Shown: positions 1 through 7,049 of the stretch, piece after piece
Layout of the letters: each line of letters starts with the position of its first letter
Position numbering within the stretch: position 1 is the stretch's first letter
Source of the DNA: Spirochaetaceae bacterium
GTDB lineage: Bacteria; Spirochaetota; Spirochaetia; Treponematales; Breznakiellaceae
Direction: 5' to 3'
DNA length: 7,815 bases
NCBI GenBank assembly: GCA_031288215.1
Contig: JAITRV010000158.1
Span: forward strand, 1-7,815
Translations under genes and position numbers: made by a program
Notes under the pieces: model-generated
Told to the model about the DNA's origin: nothing
Database searches by the model: none
Seen by the model: only the letters and a program-made list of their open reading frames with translations

Positions 1-2
1 CA

Positions 3-161
3 GGGCAGCCTCCGAAAGACTTCCCCCATACAATACGGCAAGGGCATTCATATAATAGGATTATCGGCAGATTCTCATACGGGGTTAAATCAAGGGTTTT
101 CCGCAATGCTGCTAAAAAAGCGGTAGATACTACCTGGGAAAATTACATAGTAAACCAATAG
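3..161 (+). CDS. 3' end of an unrecognised CDS, truncated by the window edge
   Basis: The frame is open from the window edge for 52 codons and ends at TAG (159-161). The predicted C-terminus is basic, with residues such as RIIGRFSYGVKSRVFRNAAK, and ends WENYIVNQ. I recognise no family. There is no signal peptide or membrane segment in the visible part. Codon use is more AT-rich than in gltB/gltD, which would fit a horizontally acquired or decaying gene. It points the same way as gltB, but the 290-base gap and a separate candidate promoter argue against one operon. An open frame of this length can arise by chance, so coding status is uncertain. Confidence 0.33.
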   Translation, partial: GQPPKDFPHTIRQGHSYNRIIGRFSYGVKSRVFRNAAKKAVDTTWENYIVNQ

Positions 162-284
162 GAATTTATAATAATTTTCTAAGGGCTCATTATAGACAGT
201 CAACTGGCCGGAAAGGAACACGCTGGCTTATCCTATCAAATGGGGACATTTCTACTGAACGGCGACATTTTTTTTCTAACCGGC
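162..284. other. Non-coding AT-rich spacer, possible IS relic
   Basis: No open frame of useful length with a ribosome binding site is seen on either strand. The stretch is AT-rich compared with the operon. Its only notable element is the repeat pair annotated at 242-270. Confidence 0.5.
242..270. repeat. Two short direct repeats resembling an IS21-family terminus
   Basis: GGGGACATTT (242-251) is followed 19 bases later by GGCGACATTT (261-270), nine of ten bases identical. IS21-family elements commonly end in several copies of a GGGGACATTT-type motif spaced about 20 bases apart. No istA or istB coding sequence is present, so at most this is a leftover end. Both the resemblance and the identity of the source element are inferences. 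Confidence 0.3.
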
Positions 285-313
285 TTGCATAAAATCTTAT
301 TTCCATATAAAAA
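285..313 (+). promoter_or_regulatory. Candidate sigma70-type promoter for gltBD
   Basis: A TTGCAT hexamer (285-290) stands upstream of an A/T-rich block. TATAAA (306-311) lies at 15-base spacing, or TAAAAA (308-313) at 17-base spacing. It is the best -35/-10 pair I find before gltB and would give a 5' leader of about 130 bases. No sigma54 -24/-12 element (TGGC-N8-TGC type) was seen. Assignment is by eye only. Confidence 0.35.
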
Positions 314-322
314 TAGGAACTT

Positions 323-355
323 AGGGCTGTTCTTCGGGAACCATGAAGGGGCCCT
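323..355 (+). promoter_or_regulatory. Leader hairpin in the gltB 5' UTR
   Basis: AGGGC (323-327) can pair with GCCCT (351-355). Inside it GTTC (329-332) pairs with GAAC (338-341) around a TTCGG loop. No T tract follows directly, so it is not a standard intrinsic terminator. It would be transcribed if the promoter at 285-313 is used. A regulatory role is inferred. Confidence 0.3.
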
Positions 356-388
356 TGAGATATGGTTTTTATCCCGTAAGAGTCGTCA

Positions 389-438
389 TTAATATTCGTG
401 TTAATGTCCGATTAACGTAAGCGGCGATACGTCCGCTT
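389..438 (+). promoter_or_regulatory. Phased TTAA motifs and two hairpins just before the gltB RBS
   Basis: TTAA cores occur at 389-392, 401-404 and 412-415, about one helical turn apart. The last two form a perfect inverted repeat, GTTAAT (400-405) and ATTAAC (411-416), around a 5-base spacer. A second perfect inverted repeat follows: AAGCGG (419-424) and CCGCTT (433-438) around an 8-base loop, ending two bases before the Shine-Dalgarno. As DNA this could be an operator. As RNA it could affect ribosome access. The sequence cannot decide between these. Confidence 0.35.
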
Positions 439-440
439 TG

Positions 441-447
441 AGAGGAG
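441..447 (+). promoter_or_regulatory. gltB ribosome binding site (fixes the start codon)
   Basis: AGAGGAG lies five bases before ATG 453. An in-frame TTG at 438 would lengthen the protein by five residues, but it lies upstream of this Shine-Dalgarno and has no site of its own, so ATG 453 is preferred. Confidence 0.8.
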
Positions 448-452
448 TCGTC

Positions 453-3400
453 ATGGGTGAACATGAAGAAGGGGGCGACCAGCGGGTCCCCCAGGGACTT
501 TACAGACCGGAATACGAGCATGATTCCTGTGGAATCGGCTTTGTGGCGGATATCAAGGGCCGTCCTTCCCATGATATTTTACAACGGGGCCTGGAGGTCC
601 TGGAACGGATGGAACACCGGGGGGCGGAAAGCGCCGACAATAAAACCGGGGACGGTTCCGGCGTCCTTTTGCAGATTCCCCATGATTACTATAAAAAACT
701 CATTCCCGGCCTTCCCGATCCGCTCTCCTATGGAACCGGGCTGGCCTTTCTTCCCGGCTTAGGGGATAAGAAGAACGACGCCCTTCGGGAACGCTGCAAG
801 GACCTGATTAAAGAGACCGCCGCCGCTTCGGGGCTGGCCGTTTTTGCCTGGCGGGATGTGCCCACCCAAAACGGCGGGATCGGCGCCATCGCCGCCTCCC
901 TGGAACCCCTGGTGTCCCAGGTGGTCCTCGTGCCAAACGAGCCGCCGGACGCCTCGTCCCCCGCCGCGACCGCTTCGTCGGAGACGGAGGTCTCGGACCT
1001 GGAATTCCGGCTCTACCTTTTCAGGAAGAAGTTGGAAAAGGTCCTCCAAAACGACAAGGCCCTGCAATCCTCCCGGTGGGAATGTTATTTCCCTTCCCTT
1101 TCGAGCAGGACCGTGGTATACAAGGGGATGCTCATGCCCAACCAGCTTCGGGACTATTACCCGGAACTGGGGGACGAGGATATGAAAACCGCGGTGGCCC
1201 TGGTCCATTCCCGGTTTTCCACCAATACCTTCCCCAACTGGCCCCTGGCCCAGCCCTTCCGCATGGTGGCCCACAACGGCGAAATCAACACCATCCGGGG
1301 CAACCGCTTCTGGATGGAAGCCCGGGAGGCCATCTTCTCCCACCCCCGGTTCGGCGCGGACCTCAAGGAACTGTTCCCCATCATCGAACCGGGCCGTAGC
1401 GATTCCGCCAGCTTTGACAATATGCTGGAACTCCTGGTCATGTCCGGCCGCAGCCTTCCCCATGCCCTGATGATGCTGATCCCCGAGGCCTGGAACAACC
1501 GGAACCCCATCCCCGAGGACCTCAAGGCCTTCTACGAATACCACGCCTGTTTGATGGAACCTTGGGACGGCCCGGCCTCCATGGTGTTCTGCGACGGCCG
1601 CTATGTGGGGGGCACCCTTGACCGGAACGGGCTGCGGCCCTCCCGGTATACCGTGACCAAGGACGGCCTCATCGTCATGGCCTCAGAAACCGGGGTTCAG
1701 GACTTTGACGCTTCCGAGGTGGCTTACAAGGGCCGGCTTCTGCCGGGAAAGCTCCTCCTGGTGGACCTTGCCGAAGGCCGGATCATCCCCGATACCGAAG
1801 CCAAGCTGAAGGTCCGGCAGACCAAGCCCTATGCGGCCTGGGTGGCGAAACAGCTCATCACCCTGGATCAGGACTACGACGACGGTCCAGGGGGGGCTTC
1901 ACCCGAGGACCCCCTCTTCACCGGCGACCGGGCGGTGCTGTTCATGGAGCGGGCGGCGGGGTATACCCGGGAGGACCAGGAACGGCTCCTCCTCCCCATG
2001 GCCGAAACCGGCCAGGAACCCACCAGTTCCATGGGTACCGATACCCCCCTGGCGATCTTTTCCGACAAAAGCCAGCGGGTGTACGCCTACTTCAAGCAGG
2101 TTTTTGCCCAGGTTACCAACCCCCCCATCGACTCCATCCGGGAGGACCTGGTGATGACCCTGACCAGCTTTATCGGCCCCCAGGGGAACCTTCTGGAGGA
2201 GTCCGAAACCCACTGCCGCCGGATCAAGGTCCTCAACCCCATCCTGACGGCGGAGGACCTTGAGCGGCTCAAGGCCCTGAACCCCCGGGATTTCCCCCAC
2301 CGTGTGCTGGACGCCACTTTCTATGTGCCCCTGGAACAGCTGGATGGCAGGGGAGGCGCCGGAGGAGGGACCGGGAATTCCTCCCTGGAGATAGCCCTGG
2401 ACCGGCTGGTGGCGGAGGCGGTAAAGGCCGCCCAGGAGGGGATCGCCCTGCTCATTCTCTCCGACCGGGCCAGCCTCTCCCCGGAATCGGGGCGCTGCGC
2501 CATTCCGGCCCTCCTCTCAGGCGGCGCGGTTCACCACGGACTTATCAAGGCGGGGCTCAGGATGAAGCTCTCGATTATCGTCGAATCCGCGGAACCCCGG
2601 GAACTCATGCACTTCGCCTTGCTCTTCGGGTACGGCGCGGACCTGGTGGTTCCCTACGGCGCCCTGGCGGCCCTGGCGGCGATTTACCGCAAGCGGGAGA
2701 AGGAGGGGGCGGAACAGAAGGGCGGTTATATTTATGGAAAGAAACAGTATCTCAAGGGTCTCCAGAAGGCCATGCTCAAGGTCATGTCCAAGATGGGAAC
2801 CAGCACCCTCCGTTCCTACCGGGGGGCGGAGGTCTTTGAGGCTATCGGCCTGGGACCGGAGGTGATCGAAAAATGCTTCCGGGGGACCGGAAGCCGCATC
2901 GGGGGGGCGTCCTTCGCGGAACTGGAGGCGGAGGCCATCGCCCACTACCGCGCCGCCCGGTCCGCCCACGGCAGAATGGCGGAGCCTCCCGGCCCGGCGG
3001 ATTATCTCCTGGCCGGGGACGGCCAGTACCGTTGGCGGAAGAAGGGGGAAAAGCACGCCTGGAACCCCGAAACTATCTCCCTCCTCCAATGGGCCACCCG
3101 TACCGGGGATTACGGCAAATTCAAGGAATTCTCCGCCGCCGCGGATGCCCTGAACCGGAGTCCCCATGTGATCCGGGGCCTCCTGGACTTCGTCCAACCG
3201 GCCGGAGGGAGTATCCCCGGGGGAAGTATTCCCCTCGACGAGGTGGAAGGCGTGGAGGCCATCATGAAGCGCTTCACCACCGGGGCCATGTCCTTCGGCT
3301 CCATCTCCCGGGATGCCCACGAGACCATCGCCGCGGCGATGAACTCCATCAAGGGCCGGTCCAACTCCGGGGAAGGGGGCGAGAATCCCGAACGCTTCGC

Positions 3401-5207
3401 GGTGCGCTCCGACGGGGTATGGACCCGGAGCGCCATCAAACAGGTGGCATCGGGCCGCTTTGGGGTTACCAGCGAATACCTGGCCAACGCCGAGGAGATC
3501 CAGATTAAGATAGCCCAGGGGGCCAAGCCTGGCGAGGGGGGGCAGCTTCCGGGGCATAAGGTGGATGTTCAGATCGCCCGAACCCGGCATTCCACCCCGG
3601 GGGTTACCCTGATCAGCCCCCCGCCCCATCACGACATCTATTCCATCGAGGACCTCGCGGAACTCATCTTCGATCTGAAGAACGCCAACCCCGCCGCCCG
3701 GATCAGCGTCAAGCTGGTTGCCGAAACCGGGGTGGGAACCATCGCCGCGGGGGTCGCCAAGGCCCATGCGGACAATATCCTCATCTCCGGCTACGACGGC
3801 GGTACCGGGGCCAGCCCCCAGTCGAGCATCCGCCATGCGGGGCTTCCCTGGGAACTGGGGCTCTCGGAGACCCACCAGGTGCTGGTGCGCAACGGCTTGC
3901 GGGGCAGGGTACGGCTTATGACCGACGGCCAGCTCAAGACCGGCAGGGACATCGTCATCGCGGGGATGCTGGGGGCGGAGGAATTCGGCTTCGGCACCTC
4001 TACCCTCATCGTCCTGGGCTGCGTGATGATGCGCAAATGCCACGAGAACACCTGCCCCATGGGGGTCGCCACCCAGGACCCGGAATTGCGCCGGCGCTTC
4101 TGTGGGAAGCCTGAGCACCTCATCAACTTTTTCCGTTTCCTTGCCCAGGAAACCCGGGAAATCATGGCCTCCCTGGGGATTCGGCGCTTTGACGACCTGG
4201 TGGGACGGACGGACTTCCTGGTACAGCGAAAGAGCGGAAAGGCCAAATCCGCCGCCGTCGACCTGGGGGACCTGCTTCACCGGGAGGAGGGGCCCGGCTT
4301 TATTCCCGGGGGTACGGCGATCCGCTGTGTCCAGGATCAGATCCACCGCGTTGACCGGGTCCTGGACCGGGAACTTATCGAGAAATGCTTTGCCGCCCTG
4401 GACCGGAAGATCCCCAGTTCCCTGCAATTAAAGGTCCGCAATACCGACCGGGCCGTGGGGGCCATGCTCTCCTACGAGGTGTCCCGCCGTTTCGGCGGCC
4501 AGGGGCTGCCGGAGAATTTTGTTACCGTGGACTTCGCCGGCTCCGCGGGGCAGAGCTTCGGGGCCTTCCTGGCCAAGGGGATCACCTTCCGCCTCTGGGG
4601 GGATTCCAACGACTACCTGGGCAAGGGCCTCTCCGGGGGCCGCATCGTGGTGGCCCCCCCGCCGGCTTCGGCCTTCAAGAGCAACGAAAACATCATCGTG
4701 GGCAATACGGTCCTCTACGGGGCCACCTCCGGGGAACTCTATGTGGCGGGGGTTGCGGGGGAACGGTTCTGTGTGCGCAACTCCGGGGCCCAGGCGGTGG
4801 TGGAAGGCACCGGGGACCACTGCGCCGAGTACATGACCGGAGGCGCCCTGGTGGTGCTGGGGCCGGTGGGCAGGAACTTTGCCGCGGGTATGTCCGGGGG
4901 CATTGCCTACGTGCTGAACCGGGACGGCAATTTTGAATTCTTCCTCAACAAGGGCATGGTGGAATTATCGGGGCTCGAAAACGAGGAGGACGAACACTTC
5001 GTCAAGGATATGATCCGCAAGCATGTATACTGGACCGGTTCCGCCTACGGCGCCTCTATCCTGGAAGGCTGGGAGGAATTCCGTTCCCAATTTATCAAGG
5101 TCCTGCCGGTGGAATACAAACGGGCCCTTCAACAGATGAAGCTCGCCGAATTGGACCGTAAGCTCTACGATATCCGGGAACGGGAAGAGCTGGAAGTACG
5201 GAGTTGA
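453..5207 (+). CDS. gltB: Glutamate synthase large (alpha) subunit
   Basis: GltB hydrolyses glutamine and passes the ammonia to 2-oxoglutarate, forming glutamate with electrons from GltD. It acts in the cytoplasm, in the GS-GOGAT ammonia-assimilation route. The 1584-residue product is slightly longer than typical (about 1480-1520). Its order is: a 25-residue propeptide; a class II glutaminase domain with nucleophile Cys26 (codon 528-530), Arg254, Asn275-Gly276, Asp317 and DRNGLRP at 390-396; a central domain (about 505-800, NPPID at 556-560); an FMN synthase domain (about 897-1230, MSFGSIS at 946, NSGEGGE at 971, Lys1025, GYDGGTGASP at 1113); 3Fe-4S ligands Cys1190, Cys1196 and Cys1201 (C-x5-C-x4-C); and a glycine-rich C-terminal beta-helix (about 1316-1550). 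Cleavage before Cys26 is expected from family knowledge. No frameshift or missing key residue is seen. A proline/alanine/serine-rich stretch at 162-180 and a doubled GGSIP at 918-927 look like small insertions. Confidence 0.97.
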   Translation: MGEHEEGGDQRVPQGLYRPEYEHDSCGIGFVADIKGRPSHDILQRGLEVLERMEHRGAESADNKTGDGSGVLLQIPHDYYKKLIPGLPDPLSYGTGLAFLPGLGDKKNDALRERCKDLIKETAAASGLAVFAWRDVPTQNGGIGAIAASLEPLVSQVVLVPNEPPDASSPAATASSETEVSDLEFRLYLFRKKLEKVLQNDKALQSSRWECYFPSLSSRTVVYKGMLMPNQLRDYYPELGDEDMKTAVALVHSRFSTNTFPNWPLAQPFRMVAHNGEINTIRGNRFWMEAREAIFSHPRFGADLKELFPIIEPGRSDSASFDNMLELLVMSGRSLPHALMMLIPEAWNNRNPIPEDLKAFYEYHACLMEPWDGPASMVFCDGRYVGGTLDRNGLRPSRYTVTKDGLIVMASETGVQDFDASEVAYKGRLLPGKLLLVDLAEGRIIPDTEAKLKVRQTKPYAAWVAKQLITLDQDYDDGPGGASPEDPLFTGDRAVLFMERAAGYTREDQERLLLPMAETGQEPTSSMGTDTPLAIFSDKSQRVYAYFKQVFAQVTNPPIDSIREDLVMTLTSFIGPQGNLLEESETHCRRIKVLNPILTAEDLERLKALNPRDFPHRVLDATFYVPLEQLDGRGGAGGGTGNSSLEIALDRLVAEAVKAAQEGIALLILSDRASLSPESGRCAIPALLSGGAVHHGLIKAGLRMKLSIIVESAEPRELMHFALLFGYGADLVVPYGALAALAAIYRKREKEGAEQKGGYIYGKKQYLKGLQKAMLKVMSKMGTSTLRSYRGAEVFEAIGLGPEVIEKCFRGTGSRIGGASFAELEAEAIAHYRAARSAHGRMAEPPGPADYLLAGDGQYRWRKKGEKHAWNPETISLLQWATRTGDYGKFKEFSAAADALNRSPHVIRGLLDFVQPAGGSIPGGSIPLDEVEGVEAIMKRFTTGAMSFGSISRDAHETIAAAMNSIKGRSNSGEGGENPERFAVRSDGVWTRSAIKQVASGRFGVTSEYLANAEEIQIKIAQGAKPGEGGQLPGHKVDVQIARTRHSTPGVTLISPPPHHDIYSIEDLAELIFDLKNANPAARISVKLVAETGVGTIAAGVAKAHADNILISGYDGGTGASPQSSIRHAGLPWELGLSETHQVLVRNGLRGRVRLMTDGQLKTGRDIVIAGMLGAEEFGFGTSTLIVLGCVMMRKCHENTCPMGVATQDPELRRRFCGKPEHLINFFRFLAQETREIMASLGIRRFDDLVGRTDFLVQRKSGKAKSAAVDLGDLLHREEGPGFIPGGTAIRCVQDQIHRVDRVLDRELIEKCFAALDRKIPSSLQLKVRNTDRAVGAMLSYEVSRRFGGQGLPENFVTVDFAGSAGQSFGAFLAKGITFRLWGDSNDYLGKGLSGGRIVVAPPPASAFKSNENIIVGNTVLYGATSGELYVAGVAGERFCVRNSGAQAVVEGTGDHCAEYMTGGALVVLGPVGRNFAAGMSGGIAYVLNRDGNFEFFLNKGMVELSGLENEEDEHFVKDMIRKHVYWTGSAYGASILEGWEEFRSQFIKVLPVEYKRALQQMKLAELDRKLYDIREREELEVRS

Positions 5208-5247
5208 CGAAGAAGATCGCAGGGAGGAGTGAGGACTTGAAGAGAAG

Positions 5248-5252
5248 CGAGG
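5248..5252 (+). promoter_or_regulatory. Probable gltD ribosome binding site
   Basis: CGAGG sits six bases before ATG 5259 and is a modest site. A stronger AGGGAGGAG (5221-5229) lies 29 bases upstream of the ATG, too far to serve it directly. The 51-base gltB-gltD gap shows no promoter or terminator, so co-transcription is expected. Confidence 0.5.
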
Positions 5253-5258
5253 TATATC

Positions 5259-6710
5259 ATGGGTGATCCGAGAGGTTTTTTAAAGATCCGGCGAAAGCAG
5301 TCCGGCTATAGGCCGGTGGAGGAACGGATCAACGATTATAGTGAAGTGGAAATCAGCCTTTCCGATGACGAGCGCCGTTCCCAGGCTGCCCGGTGTATGG
5401 AGTGCGGCGTCCCCTTCTGCCATTGGGCCTGCCCGGTGGCCAATGTGATGCCCGAATGGCAGGACCGCCTCTACCGGGGGGACTGGGCCGGCGCCTGGGC
5501 TCTCCTGGAGGACTGCAACCCCTTCCCGGAATTTACCGGCCGGGTCTGTCCCGCCCTCTGTGAAGCCTCCTGTGTGCTGGGGGCCAACGACGAGCCCGTC
5601 ACGATCCGGCAAAACGAACTTTCGGTAATCGAAAAGGCCTTTGAATTGGGCCTGGTAATCCCCCGGCCCCCGGTAAAGCGCAACGGCAAGAAGGTAGCCA
5701 TTGTTGGGGCCGGTCCCGCGGGGCTTTCCGCCGCGTACTACCTCAACCGGGCGGGCTTCTCCGTTACCCTCTACGAGGGGGACCGGAAGCCGGGAGGCTA
5801 CCTCCGCTACGGTATTCCGGACTTCAAACTGGACAAGAGCTTTATCGACCGCCGGGTGGATATCCTGCGGGCCGAGGGGGTGGATTTCAGAACCAATACC
5901 CGGATTGGGTCCGCCCGCTACGGCTTCGGTACCCTCGGCGCCGATGCGGACCTGATAGAGGCCAAGGAACTGGAGGCCGCCTACGATCTGGTCCTCCTCA
6001 CCATCGGGGCCCGGGAGCCCCGGGACATGGACGCCCCGGGCCGGGAGCTGTCGGGGATCGTGCAGGCCCTGGACTACCTTTCCCTTCAGAACCGGAACCT
6101 GGCGGGGGAAACCGGGGAGGACATCGCTCCCCTCACGGCCTTCGGTAAACGGGTCCTGGTCATCGGCGGGGGCGATACCGGCGCGGACTGCGTGGGCACC
6201 GCCAACCGTCAGGGGGCCCTGCGCCTTACCCAGATCGAGGTGTTGCCCCGGCCCCCGGAGCACCGGAGCCCGGCGGAACCCTGGCCCCTCTGGCCCCGGG
6301 TGCTGAAGACCTCCAGTTCCCACCTGGAAGGGGGGGAACGGCTCTGGTCGGTCAACACCAAGGCCTTCATAGGCCGGGACGGCAAGGTAGAGGCCGTCCG
6401 GGCTTGCAGGGTGGAATGGACCATAGCGGAAGGCCGGCAGCGTATGACCGAGGTAAGCGGATCGGACTTCGAGATCGGCGCGGACCTGGTACTCCTGGCT
6501 ATGGGCTTTACCCATGTGGTCCAGGAGGGTCTGGTGGCCTCCTTCGGCCTGGAGACCGACGAGCGGGGAAACATCCGTACCCGGGGCAGCTTCCACACCT
6601 CCAACCCCAAGGTCTGGGCCGCCGGGGACGCCCGTAACGGGGCGAGCCTCGTGGTTCGGGCCATCGCCGACGGCCGGGCCGCCGCGGAGGCGATGATAGC
6701 GGCCCTCTAG
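5259..6710 (+). CDS. gltD: Glutamate synthase small (beta) subunit, NAD(P)H:FAD oxidoreductase
   Basis: GltD oxidises NADPH (or NADH) on FAD and sends electrons through 4Fe-4S clusters to the FMN of GltB. The 483-residue length is normal for the family. The N-terminal ferredoxin-like region has two cysteine groups: Cys46, Cys49, Cys54, Cys58 and Cys86, Cys97, Cys101, Cys105. The FAD-binding Rossmann motif is GAGPAG at 150-155, with the acidic residue Glu173 and GG at 179-180. The nucleotide-binding motif is GGGDTG at 303-308. The second FAD motif, AAGDARNGASLVV, starts at 454. The stretch PWPLWPRVLKTSSSH, followed by WSV and FIG, is characteristic of GltD rather than of other members of this flavoprotein family such as DpdA or SudA. 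It lies 51 bases after gltB, the usual partner arrangement. Whether NADPH or NADH is used cannot be read reliably from the sequence. Confidence 0.97.
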   Translation: MGDPRGFLKIRRKQSGYRPVEERINDYSEVEISLSDDERRSQAARCMECGVPFCHWACPVANVMPEWQDRLYRGDWAGAWALLEDCNPFPEFTGRVCPALCEASCVLGANDEPVTIRQNELSVIEKAFELGLVIPRPPVKRNGKKVAIVGAGPAGLSAAYYLNRAGFSVTLYEGDRKPGGYLRYGIPDFKLDKSFIDRRVDILRAEGVDFRTNTRIGSARYGFGTLGADADLIEAKELEAAYDLVLLTIGAREPRDMDAPGRELSGIVQALDYLSLQNRNLAGETGEDIAPLTAFGKRVLVIGGGDTGADCVGTANRQGALRLTQIEVLPRPPEHRSPAEPWPLWPRVLKTSSSHLEGGERLWSVNTKAFIGRDGKVEAVRACRVEWTIAEGRQRMTEVSGSDFEIGADLVLLAMGFTHVVQEGLVASFGLETDERGNIRTRGSFHTSNPKVWAAGDARNGASLVVRAIADGRAAAEAMIAAL

Positions 6711-6766
6711 CGCAGGCCGGGGATACCCCCCACTGTCAACAAGTTAACAGAAAGGAAAGATCCCGT

Positions 6767-6786
6767 CCAATCAACAGTTTGATTGG
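6767..6786 (+). terminator. Hairpin after gltD, possible terminator
   Basis: CCAATCAA (6767-6774) and TTGATTGG (6779-6786) form a perfect 8-base-pair stem with a CAGT loop, 57 bases after the gltD stop codon. The nearest T run (seven T at 6807-6813) is 20 bases further on, so it is not a textbook intrinsic terminator. It may protect the 3' end of the mRNA or be an old element end. Confidence 0.35.
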
Positions 6787-6916
6787 TGATTGTGATGGAA
6801 ATGAGGTTTTTTTAGGTATTCCTTTCTGGGTATCTTACTGCCCGGCCGCATCGGAACTATCCGCCCTTTTATCTCTTAGAAAAAGTCAACTAGGAAACAA
6901 GCTTTTTCTTTGTCTT

Positions 6917-7002
6917 TTTTCTCGGCAACGCCGATTTTTGCTTGCTTGTGGGCCCTTCCTCTTTCCCTGTCCAGGGGCCGTTCATCTCCCTTTTCTCGGC
7001 AA
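6917..7002. repeat. 12-base direct repeat TTTTCTCGGCAA
   Basis: Perfect copies occur at 6917-6928 and 6991-7002, 74 bases apart start to start. The first copy continues into CGGCAACGCCG, a small hairpin followed by A and five T. The origin is unknown. It could mark a local duplication or a deletion junction. Confidence 0.45.
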
Positions 7003-7049
7003 TGTTCTAAAATTATTGTATTAAGCACACTCTCCCAAAGAACCATATA

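Larger units (their letters stand above)
6711..7049. other. 339-base stretch without a recognisable gene
   Basis: This is the gltD 3' flank and is visibly AT-richer than the operon. It holds a strong hairpin (6767-6786), a T7 tract (6807-6813), pyrimidine-rich blocks around 6900-6985, and a 12-base direct repeat. A minus-strand frame runs through part of it down to 6876 as the tail of the insA remnant. That tail (charged residues, no InsA-like helix-turn-helix) matches nothing I know and is probably read-through beyond the remnant. Confidence 0.5.

Noticed and set aside
343..420. 25-codon frame in the gltB leader starting at ATG 343, a possible leader peptide
   Set aside because: It has no convincing Shine-Dalgarno, no run of glutamate or glutamine codons that would suggest attenuation, and no following terminator hairpin.
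438..440. TTG at 438 as the gltB start
   Set aside because: It lies upstream of the AGAGGAG site, which is correctly spaced for ATG 453.
162..440. Sigma54 (-24/-12) promoter for gltB
   Set aside because: No TGGC and TGC pair at the required spacing was found.
2517..4427. Long minus-strand open frame of 636 codons inside gltB
   Set aside because: It lies antisense to conserved GltB domains in GC-rich DNA, where long antisense frames are common. It has no start context and no recognisable domain.
5280..6596. Minus-strand open frame of 438 codons inside gltD
   Set aside because: It is a shadow of the gltD coding sequence in GC-rich DNA and has no protein-family motifs.
6719..6729. GGGG-ATA-CCCC as the gltD terminator
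   Set aside because: The four-base-pair stem with a three-base loop has no T tract after it, so it is too weak to call.
6785..6804. GGTGATTG... as the right-hand repeat of the IS1 remnant
   Set aside because: Only the first few bases resemble an IS1 end, and beyond them it does not match the left repeat at 7213-7232.
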